A DNA stretch of 64,000 nucleotides from Variovorax sp. WS11 (lineage in GTDB: Bacteria > Pseudomonadota > Gammaproteobacteria > Burkholderiales > Burkholderiaceae_C), in NCBI RefSeq assembly GCF_010499245.1, contig NZ_JAAGOW010000005.1:992001-1056000 (forward strand). The letters are read 5' to 3'. Position numbers and translations under genes: made by a program. The notes beneath the pieces were generated by a model. That model was not told the DNA's origin. It made no database searches and saw only the letters and a program-made list of their open reading frames with translations. Shown one piece after another: positions 49,939-59,455 of this stretch. Each line of letters starts with the position of its first letter. The first letter of the stretch is position 1.

Positions 49939-50874
49939 CTAGTGCCGCGGGCTCGCGACGTTCAACCCACGCCCGCCCGGGGCGCCGAAGGTTTCAAGGA
50001 GGAAGTCCACGAACACCCGGACCTTGCGCGAAAGGCCTCGGCTCGTTGGATAAACCGCATACAAGGCTGCGTCGCCCTGGCGCGGGCTCACGGTCCATTC
50101 GCCGAGCACTCGTTGAATCCGGCCTGCCGCGATCAGGGGGCCCACCATCCATTGCTGCACGATGACAAGGCCCAGACCGGCCACTGCGGACGAGAGCAGG
50201 ACCATTGAGTTGTCCGACCTGACGCCGCCGCGCACCTCGACCTCCTTGTGTTGGCCTTCGCGCGTAAAGCTCCAGCGGTCGCAGTAGGGGAGGGTCGAAT
50301 GAACCAGGCATTCGTGCCGTCGCAAGTCCTGCGGCGCGCGAGGAATGCCGCGTCTTTCCAGATAGCCTTGCGATGCACAGACGATGCGACAGCTCGGGCT
50401 GAGGCGCCGCGCCACGATGTCCGCATTGGGCGGCTCCCCCAGCCACACAGCCACGTCGATCTCGTTGGCGATGAGGTCGCGTCTCTCGTCGGAAAGCGTG
50501 ATGTCGAGGGAGAGGTCAGGGTACTGCGCGAGTAGCTGCGGCAGGGCCGGCATGATCACGGTCGTGCCGGCCGCCACGCGCAGGGACACGCTCAGATGCC
50601 CTCTCACGCCGTCGTGCAGAGACCTGACCTCGGCTTCGGCGATGCTGAGGTCGTTGGTGATCGCCTTCGCACGTTCGTAGAAGCAGCGTCCTACGTCAGT
50701 CAGGGAAAGGCTGCGAGTACTGCGATTCAGCAGCCGGACTCCGAGATCATCTTCGAGCGATTTCACCTGTCGCGCCACCGAGCTGATGGACGAGACGTCG
50801 CGCGCGGCTGCCGAGAAGCTTCCCGCTCCAACGACCTTGATGAAGGTCTTGATTCGGGTGAATTCGTCAGTCAA
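49939..50874 (-). CDS. LysR-family transcriptional regulator
   Basis: 311 residues. HTH F-I-K-V-V-G-A-G-S-F-S-A-A-A-R-D and V-A-R-Q-V-K-S-L-E-D-D-L-G-V-R-L-L-N-R-S-T-R; effector domain D-V-A-V-W-L-G-E-P-P. Start appears to be TTG 50874 (protein T-D-E-F-T-R-I-K). Very like the regulator at 9955-10848, which sits beside a lyase gene in the same way. 16 bp after the MmgE/PrpD stop, so cotranscribed. Confidence 0.93.
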   Translation of the reverse strand: MTDEFTRIKTFIKVVGAGSFSAAARDVSSISSVARQVKSLEDDLGVRLLNRSTRSLSLTDVGRCFYERAKAITNDLSIAEAEVRSLHDGVRGHLSVSLRVAAGTTVIMPALPQLLAQYPDLSLDITLSDERRDLIANEIDVAVWLGEPPNADIVARRLSPSCRIVCASQGYLERRGIPRAPQDLRRHECLVHSTLPYCDRWSFTREGQHKEVEVRGGVRSDNSMVLLSSAVAGLGLVIVQQWMVGPLIAAGRIQRVLGEWTVSPRQGDAALYAVYPTSRGLSRKVRVFVDFLLETFGAPGGRGLNVASPRH

Positions 50875-50890
50875 GGCAATCTGCCCCTGG

Positions 50891-52312
50891 CTAGGACCGC
50901 AGTAGCTTCATCAGTTCGCCTACGTCCCGAGTGGACTCCAGATCCCAGATCGTCTTGGCGGCCAGGTCGATGTTGCGCGCCGATAGGACGCCTTCGGCAT
51001 TGCGAGCGAATTTTTCGAGGAGTTCCTCATTGGTCATGAAGGTGTCGGAGTCGGGGGACGGTGTCCCCTTGGCCCAGCGCTTCTCCCCGACGAAAGTCTT
51101 TCCGCGCGCGCGCACCTCAATGCGTGTCGGGCGGCTGGCTGCGTTGGCGGTCAGCAGCTTTTCGTAATCCGGGTGGACTTCGCACTCGACCTTTTCCATC
51201 AGCGCCAGCACCGACGGGTCGAACACTACCTCAGGCGATTGCCACGACTTCCCTGGAGGGAGCAGATGGGCGGCCACGGAGAGCCCATGTGCGATGCTGA
51301 ACTGGCCCTGGGTCACGTGCTCGATCTTGCGGTTCAGCCACAGGGGCTGCATCACGAAGCCTTCCACCCAGGCCTTGATGCCCTCGATCTCCGAAGGCTT
51401 GATGCCGTTGGCGCTCACGATCTCGCGCACTACCTGGATCGGAGCATGCTGGGCGCGGCAGTGCGGATACGGCTTGTAGGTTTGTTCGGCCGGGAAGATC
51501 CATTCGGTACCGAGTCCGGGCATGACTGACTCGGGAGACCAGCGCGAACTGCCGCTCATCCTGGGCCACCCGCATTCGGCGTCGTCCAGCAGCTTCCTGT
51601 CGCCCGTGTGGCCGAGCTCCGCCAGCGATGCGCCAGTCATCGCCGCTTGCACGAGTGCGCCGGCCACTGCGTATTTGATCGTCGCTGTCGGGACGTGCAG
51701 CGACCAAGACCACTGCGCATTAACCGGCGACATGCTCGCAGCGATGCTGATTGCGTCTGCCAGCATTTCCGACGAATGGCCCTTGACCTTGCCCAGCGCT
51801 GCCGTGGCACCGAAGACAGTGCTCGCATAGCCGTGCACCGGCGGTGGAGAGATCTTGCCGTCCTTGATGTCGCGCAGGTAGTCCAGACCCTTGCCGATCC
51901 GGTTGGACATCTCGTGCGCGACGGCCACCGCGCACAACAAGTCCTTACCGGAAGCTCTTGCCGCCTCGGCTGCCGCCAATGCGCCGGGAATGACATAGGG
52001 GCTCACATGGCCTGGTGGAAGGATCGCATCGAAATCCAGCGCGTTGATCAGTTCACTATTGGCGAAGGCGGCCGCCATAGCGGAAATGCGTTCGCCGGTG
52101 CCGATGATGGAAGCCTGGGCCCCAGGCATGCCGGGACCCTGGAGGCGTGCGTACTGCACACCGATAATTCCCTTAGGATGGTCCAGTCCGCCGAGTGCGC
52201 AGCCCAGCGAATCCATCAGCACACGCTTGGTTTCCTCCACCACCTTGGCGGGTAGCGTGTCGAAGCGAGTGTCCGCGGTGAAGGCGGCTAAGCTTTCGAT
52301 ATTGGTCGTCAC
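50891..52312 (-). CDS. MmgE/PrpD family protein (2-methylcitrate dehydratase-like or aconitate decarboxylase-like)
   Basis: 473 residues. V-L-M-D-S-L-G-C-A-L-G-G near the start, A-N-S-E-L-I-N-A-L-D-F-D, P-G-H-V-S-P-Y-V-I-P-G-A and K-P-Y-P-H-C-R-A-Q-H follow the PrpD/IRG1 fold. Dehydrates or isomerises tricarboxylic-acid-like substrates; which one is unknown. Start is GTG 52312 with GAAGGAGACAATCA. Its LysR and a TTT receptor lie downstream on the same strand. Confidence 0.9.
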   Translation of the reverse strand: MTTNIESLAAFTADTRFDTLPAKVVEETKRVLMDSLGCALGGLDHPKGIIGVQYARLQGPGMPGAQASIIGTGERISAMAAAFANSELINALDFDAILPPGHVSPYVIPGALAAAEAARASGKDLLCAVAVAHEMSNRIGKGLDYLRDIKDGKISPPPVHGYASTVFGATAALGKVKGHSSEMLADAISIAASMSPVNAQWSWSLHVPTATIKYAVAGALVQAAMTGASLAELGHTGDRKLLDDAECGWPRMSGSSRWSPESVMPGLGTEWIFPAEQTYKPYPHCRAQHAPIQVVREIVSANGIKPSEIEGIKAWVEGFVMQPLWLNRKIEHVTQGQFSIAHGLSVAAHLLPPGKSWQSPEVVFDPSVLALMEKVECEVHPDYEKLLTANAASRPTRIEVRARGKTFVGEKRWAKGTPSPDSDTFMTNEELLEKFARNAEGVLSARNIDLAAKTIWDLESTRDVGELMKLLRS

Positions 52313-53127
52313 TGATTGTCTCCTTCAGACGCCGAACGCGACGCGCCCGCGGAGGGGGCACATCGCTGAATCCACCGGTCAGTTTAGGAGACAGGTCGCG
52401 CTGGATTCCCGCGGGCCGAGGCGAAGGAGCTTTGCGCCACGCGGGAAGCTGAACCGCATAGCGCCGTACGATTGCTTCCAGCATTCGAGCCGACTCCGCG
52501 CGGCGCCGCAATGCATCGATGATGCATTTCCGAGCCGCAGTTCTGTTCCAACGAGACGATGCGATTCATCGGAATAGGCAAGAAAAAGAGCGAAATGCTC
52601 TACCGATCGGCCTACAGTTATTGCAAAAATAGCGTTTCTTGCCGTGGTGCTCTTGATCGGCATTGCCGCCGCCAACCTGACCAGTCCTCGGGGTCTGTCT
52701 GCAATCCACGGGAGCAAATTCATGGAAGTTTGGAGTTCCTGGAGTCCTGGGGTCCGGGCGAACAAGCGGGCATGAGGTTACGTTCGGCCATTGCTGTGTT
52801 GACCAGATACCTCGTTTTGGCACCTTGTTCTGCGGTGACGATGAAAAGAGTAGAAGTTGCGTTGCGGTCTACTTGAACGAGCGGATCTGATCCGGTCGAC
52901 GCGGGGCCGTTCGAGAGCACACGCCATGCAGATCCGTGCCGTACTTGCCAATACCCTCGCCTATGAGACCGATCGAGGACCCGGCATGAGCCTACGTTAG
53001 GCAGGCCAAGAGTTCCTTCTCAATGACACCCCCAACCTTCATCTTTCAATGCGTAGTTCTGACTCTCATGGGATCTGAGGGGCGTCCGAACTGGCACCAC
53101 ACGAATAGCGAAACGACAGGAGCTGAC
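52313..53127. other. 815-bp intergenic region with one possible remnant
   Basis: Around 52617-52774 a frame without a proper start reads I-A-K-I-A-F-L-A-V-V-L-L-I-G-I-A-A-A-N-L, a signal-like hydrophobic helix followed by a short tail. It may be a dead exported protein. Nothing else recognisable; the promoter of the pao genes should lie at the right end. Confidence 0.4.
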
Positions 53128-53769
53128 ATGGACAGTCCCGGAACCCCCTTGATCTCACGACGCGACGCACTCATCGCCGGCGCCGCGGCCGCCGCTGCGG
53201 TGTCGTCTACGGCGCCCGCTGCGGCCGCGCCGGCCGCGGCTTCCGCCGCTGCTGTGCCGCTGATGAAGCTCTCGCTGAGCGTCAACGGCCAGGCTCGTAC
53301 GCTCGAGCTCGATACGCGGGTGACCTTGCTCGACGCGCTGCGCGAGCACCTGCACCTGACCGGCACCAAGAAGGGCTGCGACCACGGGCAGTGCGGCGCC
53401 TGCACCGTGATCGTCGACGGCAGGCGCATCAACTCATGCCTGACGCTCGCCGTCATGCACGAGGGCGCGCAGGTCACCACGATCGAGGGACTGGGCACGC
53501 CGCAGCGCATGCACCCGATGCAGGCCGCTTTCGTCAAGCATGACGGCTACCAGTGCGGCTACTGCACGCCCGGTCAAATCTGCTCTGCGGTCGCCGTTCT
53601 CGACGAGATCAAGCGCGGGGTCCCGAGCCATGTGAGCACGGATCTCAACGCCCGTCCTCTCCTCTCGCCCGAAGAGCTGCGCGAGCGCATGAGCGGCAAC
53701 ATCTGCCGCTGCGGCGCCTACTCCAACATCGTCGACGCCATGACGGAAGTGGCGGGGAGCAGAACATGA
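53128..53769 (+). CDS. paoA: periplasmic aldehyde oxidoreductase, [2Fe-2S] subunit
   Basis: 213 residues. Tat signal S-R-R-D-A-L-I-A-G-A-A-A-A-A-A; plant-type cluster C84, C89, C92, C104 and the second cluster C143, C146, C193, C195 (C-G-Y-C-T-P-G-Q, C-R-C-G-A-Y). Follows E. coli PaoA closely. Small subunit of a molybdenum hydroxylase oxidising aromatic aldehydes, exported folded with its partners. ATG 53128 behind ACAGGAGCTGAC; overlaps paoB (ATGA). Confidence 0.94.
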   Translation: MDSPGTPLISRRDALIAGAAAAAAVSSTAPAAAAPAAASAAAVPLMKLSLSVNGQARTLELDTRVTLLDALREHLHLTGTKKGCDHGQCGACTVIVDGRRINSCLTLAVMHEGAQVTTIEGLGTPQRMHPMQAAFVKHDGYQCGYCTPGQICSAVAVLDEIKRGVPSHVSTDLNARPLLSPEELRERMSGNICRCGAYSNIVDAMTEVAGSRT

Positions 53770-54716
53770 AGCCGTTTACCTACGAGCGGGCGCGTTCTCC
53801 GGCGCAAGCCGCGGCGGCTGTCGCACGGAGCCCGGGTGCCAAGTTCATCGCCGGCGGCACCAATCTGCTGGACCTGATGAAGCTGCAGATCGAGGCGCCG
53901 ACGCACCTGGTCGACGTGAACGGTCTTGCCCTGGACAGGATCGAAGCGACGCCGGAGGGCGGGCTGCGCCTCGGCGCCCTCGTGCGCAACACCGACCTGG
54001 CCGCCGACGAGCGCGTGCGGCGCGACTACGGCGTGCTGTCCCGCGCGCTGTTGGCCGGCGCCTCCGGCCAGTTGCGCAACAAGGCAACCACCGCGGGCAA
54101 CCTGCTGCAGCGCACGCGCTGCCCCTATTTCTATGACACGGACCAGCCGTGCAACAAGCGCCAGCCCGGCAGCGGATGCAGCGCGATCGGTGGCGTGAGT
54201 CGCCAACTCGCGGTGATCGGCGGGGGCAAGGCCTGCATCGCAACGCACCCGAGCGACATGGCGGTGGCGATGCGCGTGCTCGACGCGGCGGTCGAGACGG
54301 TACGCCCCGACGGCCGCACGCGCGTGATCCCGATTGCCGATTTCCACCGGCTGCCCGGCGACACGCCGCACATCGAGACGGCGCTGGAGCGGGACGAGCT
54401 GATCACCGCCGTGACGCTCCCCCGTCCCGTCGGCGGCACCCACACCTACCGCAAGGTCCGCGACCGCGCTTCCTATGCCTTCGCGCTCGTTTCCGTCGCG
54501 GCGATCGTCCAGCGCGACGGGTCGGGGCGGGTGGCGCTCGGCGGCGTGGCCCACAAGCCGTGGCGCCTCGAGGCTGCGGAGGCCGCCATGCCGCAGGGCG
54601 CCAAGGCGGTGACGGCCCAGTTGCTGGCCGGCGCCCAGCCGACGCACGAGAACGCATTCAAGTTGCCATTGGCCGAGCGCACGCTGGCCGCCGCGCTGGT
54701 GCAAGCGAGGAGCTGA
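53766..54716 (+). CDS. paoB: periplasmic aldehyde oxidoreductase, FAD-binding subunit
   Basis: 316 residues. FAD loops K-F-I-A-G-G-T-N-L-L-D and T-A-G-N-L-L-Q-R-T; the Cys-rich insert R-C-P-Y-F-Y, Q-P-C-N-K-R and G-S-G-C-S-A-I is the PaoB-type [4Fe-4S] loop. Takes electrons from the [2Fe-2S] subunit. ATG 53766 overlaps the paoA stop, and 1 bp separates its stop from paoC. Confidence 0.94.
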   Translation: MKPFTYERARSPAQAAAAVARSPGAKFIAGGTNLLDLMKLQIEAPTHLVDVNGLALDRIEATPEGGLRLGALVRNTDLAADERVRRDYGVLSRALLAGASGQLRNKATTAGNLLQRTRCPYFYDTDQPCNKRQPGSGCSAIGGVSRQLAVIGGGKACIATHPSDMAVAMRVLDAAVETVRPDGRTRVIPIADFHRLPGDTPHIETALERDELITAVTLPRPVGGTHTYRKVRDRASYAFALVSVAAIVQRDGSGRVALGGVAHKPWRLEAAEAAMPQGAKAVTAQLLAGAQPTHENAFKLPLAERTLAAALVQARS

Positions 54717-54717
54717 T

Positions 54718-56928
54718 ATGAAATTCGACACCCCCGCCACGACCAACCCGATCGATCAGCTCAAAGTAATCGGCAAGCCCACCGACCGCGTCGACGGCCC
54801 TCTCAAGACCACGGGCACGGCACCCTACGCGTACGAGCGTCACGATGTGGCGCCTGACGCGGCCTATGGCTACGTGGTCGGCGCCGGCATTGCGAAAGGC
54901 CGCATCGCCTCGATGGACCTGGCCGCCGCGCGCGCAGCGCCGGGCGTGCTCGCCATCGTCACTGCCCGCAACGCCGGCAAGCTCGGCAAGGGGGACTTCA
55001 ACACGGCCAAGCTTCTGGGCGGGCCCGAGATCGACCACTACCATCAAGCAGTGGCGCTCGTCGTCGCGAACACCTTCGAACAGGCGCGTGCCGCGGCGCA
55101 GCTGGTGCGCATCGAGTACACGCGCTCGCCCGGGCGCTTCGACCTGGTTGCAGAGAAGGATGCGGCGCAGATGCCGAAGCCCAACGAATTCTCAGGTCCG
55201 CCGGAAACGAAGGCGGGAGATTTCGCCGGCGCCTACGCCGCGGCCCCGTTGCAGTTGGATGCGACCTACACCACGCCCGACGAGTCGCACGCGATGATGG
55301 AGCCGCACGCCTCGGTCGCGGCCTGGAAGGGCGACAAGCTCACGGTCTGGACATCGAACCAGATGATCGCCTGGGGCGTCGGCGATGTGGCCAAGACGCT
55401 CGGCATCCCGAAGGCCAATGTCCGCCTGGTCTCGCCCTTCATCGGCGGCGGCTTCGGCGGCAAGCTGTTCGTGCGCGCGGATGCGGTGCTCGCCGCGCTG
55501 GGCGCGCGGGCCGCCCGGCGGCCGGTGAAGGTGGCGCTGCAGCGGCCGCTGATGATGAACAACACCACGCACCGGCCGGCGACGATCCAGCGCATCCGCA
55601 TCGGCGCCACGCCCGACGGCAAGATCACCGCCATGGCCCACGAGGGCTGGTCCGGCGACCTGCCCGGCGGACAGGCCGAGACCGCGGTCAACCAGACACG
55701 GCTGCTGTACGCCGGCGCGAACCGCCTGACGACCACACGGCTGGCGGTGCTGGACTTGCCCGAAGGCAACGCCATGCGCGCGCCCGGCGAGGCGCCGGGC
55801 ATGATGGCGCTGGAGATCGCGATGGACGAGATGGCGGAAAAGCTGGGGCTCGACCCGGTCGAGTTTCGCGTCCTCAACGACATTCAAGTCGACCCAGAGA
55901 AGCCCGACCGCCCGTACTCGCAGCGCAAATTGATCGAGTGCCTGCGCACCGGGGCCGAGCGCTTCGAGTGGAGCAAGCGCAACGCACGACCCGGGCAACA
56001 GCGCGACGGGCGCTGGCTCGTGGGCACGGGGGTTGCCGCGGCATTCCGCAACAACCTCCTGACCAAGTCGGCCGCGCGCGTGCGCCTGGACAACCGCGGC
56101 GTGGTCACTGTCGAAACCGACATGACCGACATCGGAACCGGGACGTACACGATCATCGCGCAGACCGCCGCCGAAACGATGGGCGTGCCGCTGCAGAAGG
56201 TGCTCGTGCGTCTGGGCGACTCGGCGTTTCCCGTCTCGGCCGGCTCGGGCGGGCAGTGGGGCGCCAACAACTCGACCTCCGGTGTCTACGCCGCCTGCAT
56301 GAAACTGCGAGAGGCCGTGGTGAAGAAGCTCGGCATCGCGCCGGGCGACGCGGAGTTCTCGGACGGCATGGTGCGCGCCGGCGATCGCGCGGTGCCGCTC
56401 GCCGAGGCGGCCGGCACGAACGGCCTCGCGGCCGAGGACGGCATCGAATACGGCGACCTCGACAAGAAGTACCAGCAGTCGACCTTCGGCGCCCACTTCG
56501 TGGAGGTCGGCGTCGACGCCGCGACGGGCGAGATCCGGGTCCGGCGCATGCTCGCCGTGTGTGCCGCCGGGCGCATCCTGAACCCCAAGTCCGCCCGCAG
56601 CCAGGTGATCGGCGCCATGACGATGGGAGTCGGAGGGGCGCTGATGGAGGACCTGGCGCTCGACAAGCGGCATGGCTTTTTCGTCAATCACGACCTGGCG
56701 GCTTACGAGGTGCCGGTGCACGCCGACATCCCCCACCAGGACGTGATCTTCCTGGACGAGACCGACCCGATCTCCTCGCCCATGAAGGCCAAGGGCGTGG
56801 GCGAGCTCGGCATGTGCGGCGTCGCTGCCGCGGTGGCCAATGCCGTCTACAACGCAACCGGCATTCGCGTGCGCGACTATCCGGTCACGCTGGACAAGCT
56901 GCTGGAGCGCCTGCCGCCAGTGGCGTGA
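54718..56928 (+). CDS. paoC: periplasmic aldehyde oxidoreductase, molybdenum-binding subunit
   Basis: 736 residues, family length. G-G-G-F-G-G-K cofactor loop, M-R-A-P-G-E-A-P-G, G-Q-W-G-A-N-N-S-T-S, and catalytic Glu696 in G-V-G-E-L-G-M-C-G. No signal of its own, as expected for export with PaoA. Last gene of the pao operon. No paoD/XdhC-type cofactor chaperone gene follows. Confidence 0.95.
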   Translation: MKFDTPATTNPIDQLKVIGKPTDRVDGPLKTTGTAPYAYERHDVAPDAAYGYVVGAGIAKGRIASMDLAAARAAPGVLAIVTARNAGKLGKGDFNTAKLLGGPEIDHYHQAVALVVANTFEQARAAAQLVRIEYTRSPGRFDLVAEKDAAQMPKPNEFSGPPETKAGDFAGAYAAAPLQLDATYTTPDESHAMMEPHASVAAWKGDKLTVWTSNQMIAWGVGDVAKTLGIPKANVRLVSPFIGGGFGGKLFVRADAVLAALGARAARRPVKVALQRPLMMNNTTHRPATIQRIRIGATPDGKITAMAHEGWSGDLPGGQAETAVNQTRLLYAGANRLTTTRLAVLDLPEGNAMRAPGEAPGMMALEIAMDEMAEKLGLDPVEFRVLNDIQVDPEKPDRPYSQRKLIECLRTGAERFEWSKRNARPGQQRDGRWLVGTGVAAAFRNNLLTKSAARVRLDNRGVVTVETDMTDIGTGTYTIIAQTAAETMGVPLQKVLVRLGDSAFPVSAGSGGQWGANNSTSGVYAACMKLREAVVKKLGIAPGDAEFSDGMVRAGDRAVPLAEAAGTNGLAAEDGIEYGDLDKKYQQSTFGAHFVEVGVDAATGEIRVRRMLAVCAAGRILNPKSARSQVIGAMTMGVGGALMEDLALDKRHGFFVNHDLAAYEVPVHADIPHQDVIFLDETDPISSPMKAKGVGELGMCGVAAAVANAVYNATGIRVRDYPVTLDKLLERLPPVA

Positions 56929-57144
56929 GGCCCACGCGCTGGTTGCGGGCCGGTGAGGTAGGAGCGCAGTCGCTTAAACTCGGCGATGCGCCCGCAGGGC
57001 ACTGCTCACACACCGGAGCTTGCCCGGACCAGCTGCTGGGGACACAGCACGCCCGCAGCTCTGGTGCTCAAGGCGTGAGATACAGCGCAGCTGTGGTCAG
57101 CATAGTGCCAACCTACCGCCACGACATGTTGATGGAGTGGTCCC

Positions 57145-58030
57145 GGAGGTGCGTTCGCCCAAGACAAGGTTCGGCTTCTTGCAAGCGCAGTGCGCAGGAC
57201 ATGCGACGCGCAAGACGGGATCGTCGATGGCGTGGTATCCAACCCGACCGCCTGCAGGTTCAGTCCGGCGGTGCTTCGCTGCGTGGGCGGAACGGATAGC
57301 GACATAACTGTCTGTCGGACGCTCAACTTGCAGCCGTGAACACCTGGACCGGACCGTCGAGTTTGTCGGAGGCAAGTACACCCCCCCGGCTGGGCCTTGA
57401 CCGGCAGTGAGGACGCTCCGACAGAGGCGTTCGCTGTTGGTGCTCGGGGTTCGTGGTACACAGGGACGTCGGGCAATGGCAGTGACGGCCCGCATTCCTC
57501 TTGGCCGACGCAACGGTCAAGGGTTACCTCGCCAACGGGTTGACCGTGAACACGCTCACCTACGACTGGAACTCGAATCCGACGGGCCTATAAGCAATGG
57601 AGGCCCTGAACAGCGCGAACGACGCCGACTTGCATCCGTTCATGAAGCGTGGTGGCAAGGTGATCTTCTGGCATGGGCAGAACGATGCTGCGACAAGCTA
57701 TCGGGCGACCACGGCTTACCTCGACAAGGTGAAGTCGACCATGGGCGGCCAAGCGACCTTCCACAGATTTGCTATTACCAGCCGCCAGGTGTCGATCATC
57801 GTTCGGGCGGCCCGGGCGCGGATGCGGTCAACCTCGTAAGCGTGATCGATGCCTGGGCGACGCAAGACGCAGCCCCTGGCCAACTCACGGCAACCAAACG
57901 CAAGCCGGACGGCAGCGTCGCGTTCACGAGGCCACTTCGCCTGCACCCGCAGTACCCGCGCTACACCGGTCCGGCGAACGATGTCGATGCCGCGAAACTG
58001 GCGTCTAACTACACGTGCACTTCGCCGTAG
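57145..58030 (+). pseudogene. tannase/feruloyl esterase family gene, C-terminal part, multiply broken
   Basis: Consecutive blocks in shifting plus-strand frames: T-C-D-A-Q-D-G-I-V-D-G-V-V-S-N-P, C-R-F-S-P-A-V-L-R-C, L-S-D-A-Q-L-A-A-V-N-T-W, V-E-F-V-G-G-K-Y-T, G-W-A-L-T-G-S-E, R-G-G-K-V-I-F-W-H-G-Q-N-D, then G-V-D-H-R-S-G-G-P-G-A-D-A-V and the end N-Y-T-C-T. An in-frame TAA at 57591-57593 and several indels kill it. Intact members release ferulate or gallate from esters. The 5' half with the catalytic Ser is absent. Confidence 0.78.
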
Positions 58031-58110
58031 TCATACACATGTGTAGGTCAGCGACAGCGCGATCCGTGCGATATCGATGGAAGGCCGCATGAAGGCCGGC
58101 CGTTCGCCCG

Positions 58111-58387
58111 CAGGGCGAGGCCTGGATCCGCGCTGCCCACTGGCGCACGCTTGCGAGCGACGACGGCGCGCAGTTCGACGCGGTCGTCGAGATCGATGCG
58201 GAGGACGTGGCACCGGTGGTGACCTGGGACACGCCGCCCGAGATGGTCGTTCCGGTCGCCGGTCGAGTGCCTGACCCTGCGCAGGAGGGGGCCGGTGAAG
58301 CGCGAGGACATGCGTCGCGCGTTGGCGTACCTGGGACTCGAGGCCGGTACGCCGATGACGGAGATCCGGCCTTACCGTGGGCGGTGA
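58111..58387 (+). pseudogene. leuC: 3-isopropylmalate dehydratase large subunit, remnant
   Basis: Q-G-E-A-W-I-R-A-A-H-W-R-T-L-A-S-D, F-D-A-V-V-E-I-D-A and T-P-P-E-M-V-V-P-V-A-G-R-V-P-D-P match the central LeuC segment. After a shift near 58292 the frame resumes V-K-R-E-D-M-R-R-A-L-A-Y-L-G-L-E-A-G and T-P-M-T-E-I, then stops. The Cys-rich iron-sulfur part is missing. Confidence 0.72.
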
Positions 58388-58670
58388 CGGCGCAGCTCGC
58401 GTTGAATCGCGGCAGCAGCTCAAGCTCTTCCTTCAAGGATGCAACTGGGGCGCGGCCAATCTCGATTGCGGTCTCGCCTTTGCCCGCCACAGAGCATCGC
58501 GCACTCTGCGCCACAATCGCTCGCACCGGACCGTGAAGGAGGGGTGGCCGAGCCAGGGGCACCAAACCGATTCGATGCCGACTCTTGAAGCCACCGCGGC
58601 GGAAGCGGCGAGTCCACCATCAGCTTTGCCCTTCTTGGGCGGCCAGGCTCGACTCAGAGCTGCGGTCGCG
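58388..58670. other. spacer, no recognisable gene
   Basis: Probable debris between the leuC and LysR remnants. Confidence 0.35.
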
Positions 58671-58976
58671 TTAGGGCGCCAATTGCAGGCGTGGAGCGGA
58701 AAGCTGTCCATGCAGAACTTCAAGGCTTTCCAGGATGAAGGTTGCGTGGTGGACCAGCAATTCGCCTGCAGCCGTGATCTTCAGGCCCCGGTGGTCCCGG
58801 ATGAACAGGCGGGCGCCGAGCGCATCCTCGAGTGCAGCGAGCCTTTCGCTCGCGGCTGAAATGGAGCAGTGTGCGCGTCTTGATGCTGCGGATAGCGACC
58901 CTGTTTGTGCGCAAAGCGAGGCTAGGCGCAGTGAGACCAGATCAATCCTTGCGAGATTGAATCCCATATGCGGCAT
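58671..58976 (-). pseudogene. LysR regulator, N-terminal third
   Basis: L-A-S-L-C-A-Q-T-G-S-L-S-A-A-S-R-R and S-A-A-S-E-R-L-A-A-L-E-D-A-L-G-A-R-L-F form the HTH, then L-K-I-T-A-A-G-E. The frame stops after about 100 residues where 300 are expected. Confidence 0.7.
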
Positions 58977-59260
58977 TCTGAACTGCCCGAAAGTTGCGTC
59001 GTCAAAGCTCGCCGCGAGTGTTCCCGTCGACGTCTTTTCCTGTCCTCTCGCCGCTGCGCGCGCCTGCTCCATCGGCTGAAGAGTTATTCGATGCTCCATG
59101 CGGGCGCTCTTCAAGTTGACCCTGATCTCACGTCGGCTCCGAACACAGGCACCAGTGCTGACGATCGGCAGCCGTCATTTTCTCTTCGCCTTCCGACAAA
59201 CGACAGCGGAGCCATTAAGGGAAGAATAGGTCCTCCGGCCGAAAGGTGAGCCATTCCTCG
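58977..59260. other. spacer
   Basis: No gene recognised. Confidence 0.35.
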
Positions 59261-59455
59261 TCAATGAAGAGATGTTGCGACCGGCTGCCGGAGTGCGTCG
59301 GTGAGCTTTTTCTTGACGAGCAGGTGCCTGAAGAAGTGGGTGGACCCGTCAACGAAAAAGTCGACCAACACTGTGATCGGTTTGTCTGGGTACCGGCCTC
59401 GCGCCCGGGTCAGAAGAGCGGTTTGTGGAACGCATGCAGCCATGGGTTTCTCCAT
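59261..59455 (-). pseudogene. TTT (Bug) receptor, N-terminal fragment
   Basis: R-Y-P-D-K-P-I-T-V-L-V-D-F-F-V-D-G-S-T and L-V-K-K-K-L-T-D-A-L-R-Q-P-V is a mutated version of the Bug start (xYPxKPITxVVPFxxGGSTD ... LGQPV). The frame stops after about 64 residues, and several conserved Gly/Pro are changed, pointing to drift after inactivation. Confidence 0.6.

Noticed and set aside
55192..56736. 514-codon frame antisense to paoC
   Set aside because: His/Arg/Gly-rich shadow composition; paoC on the plus strand is complete with its catalytic Glu.
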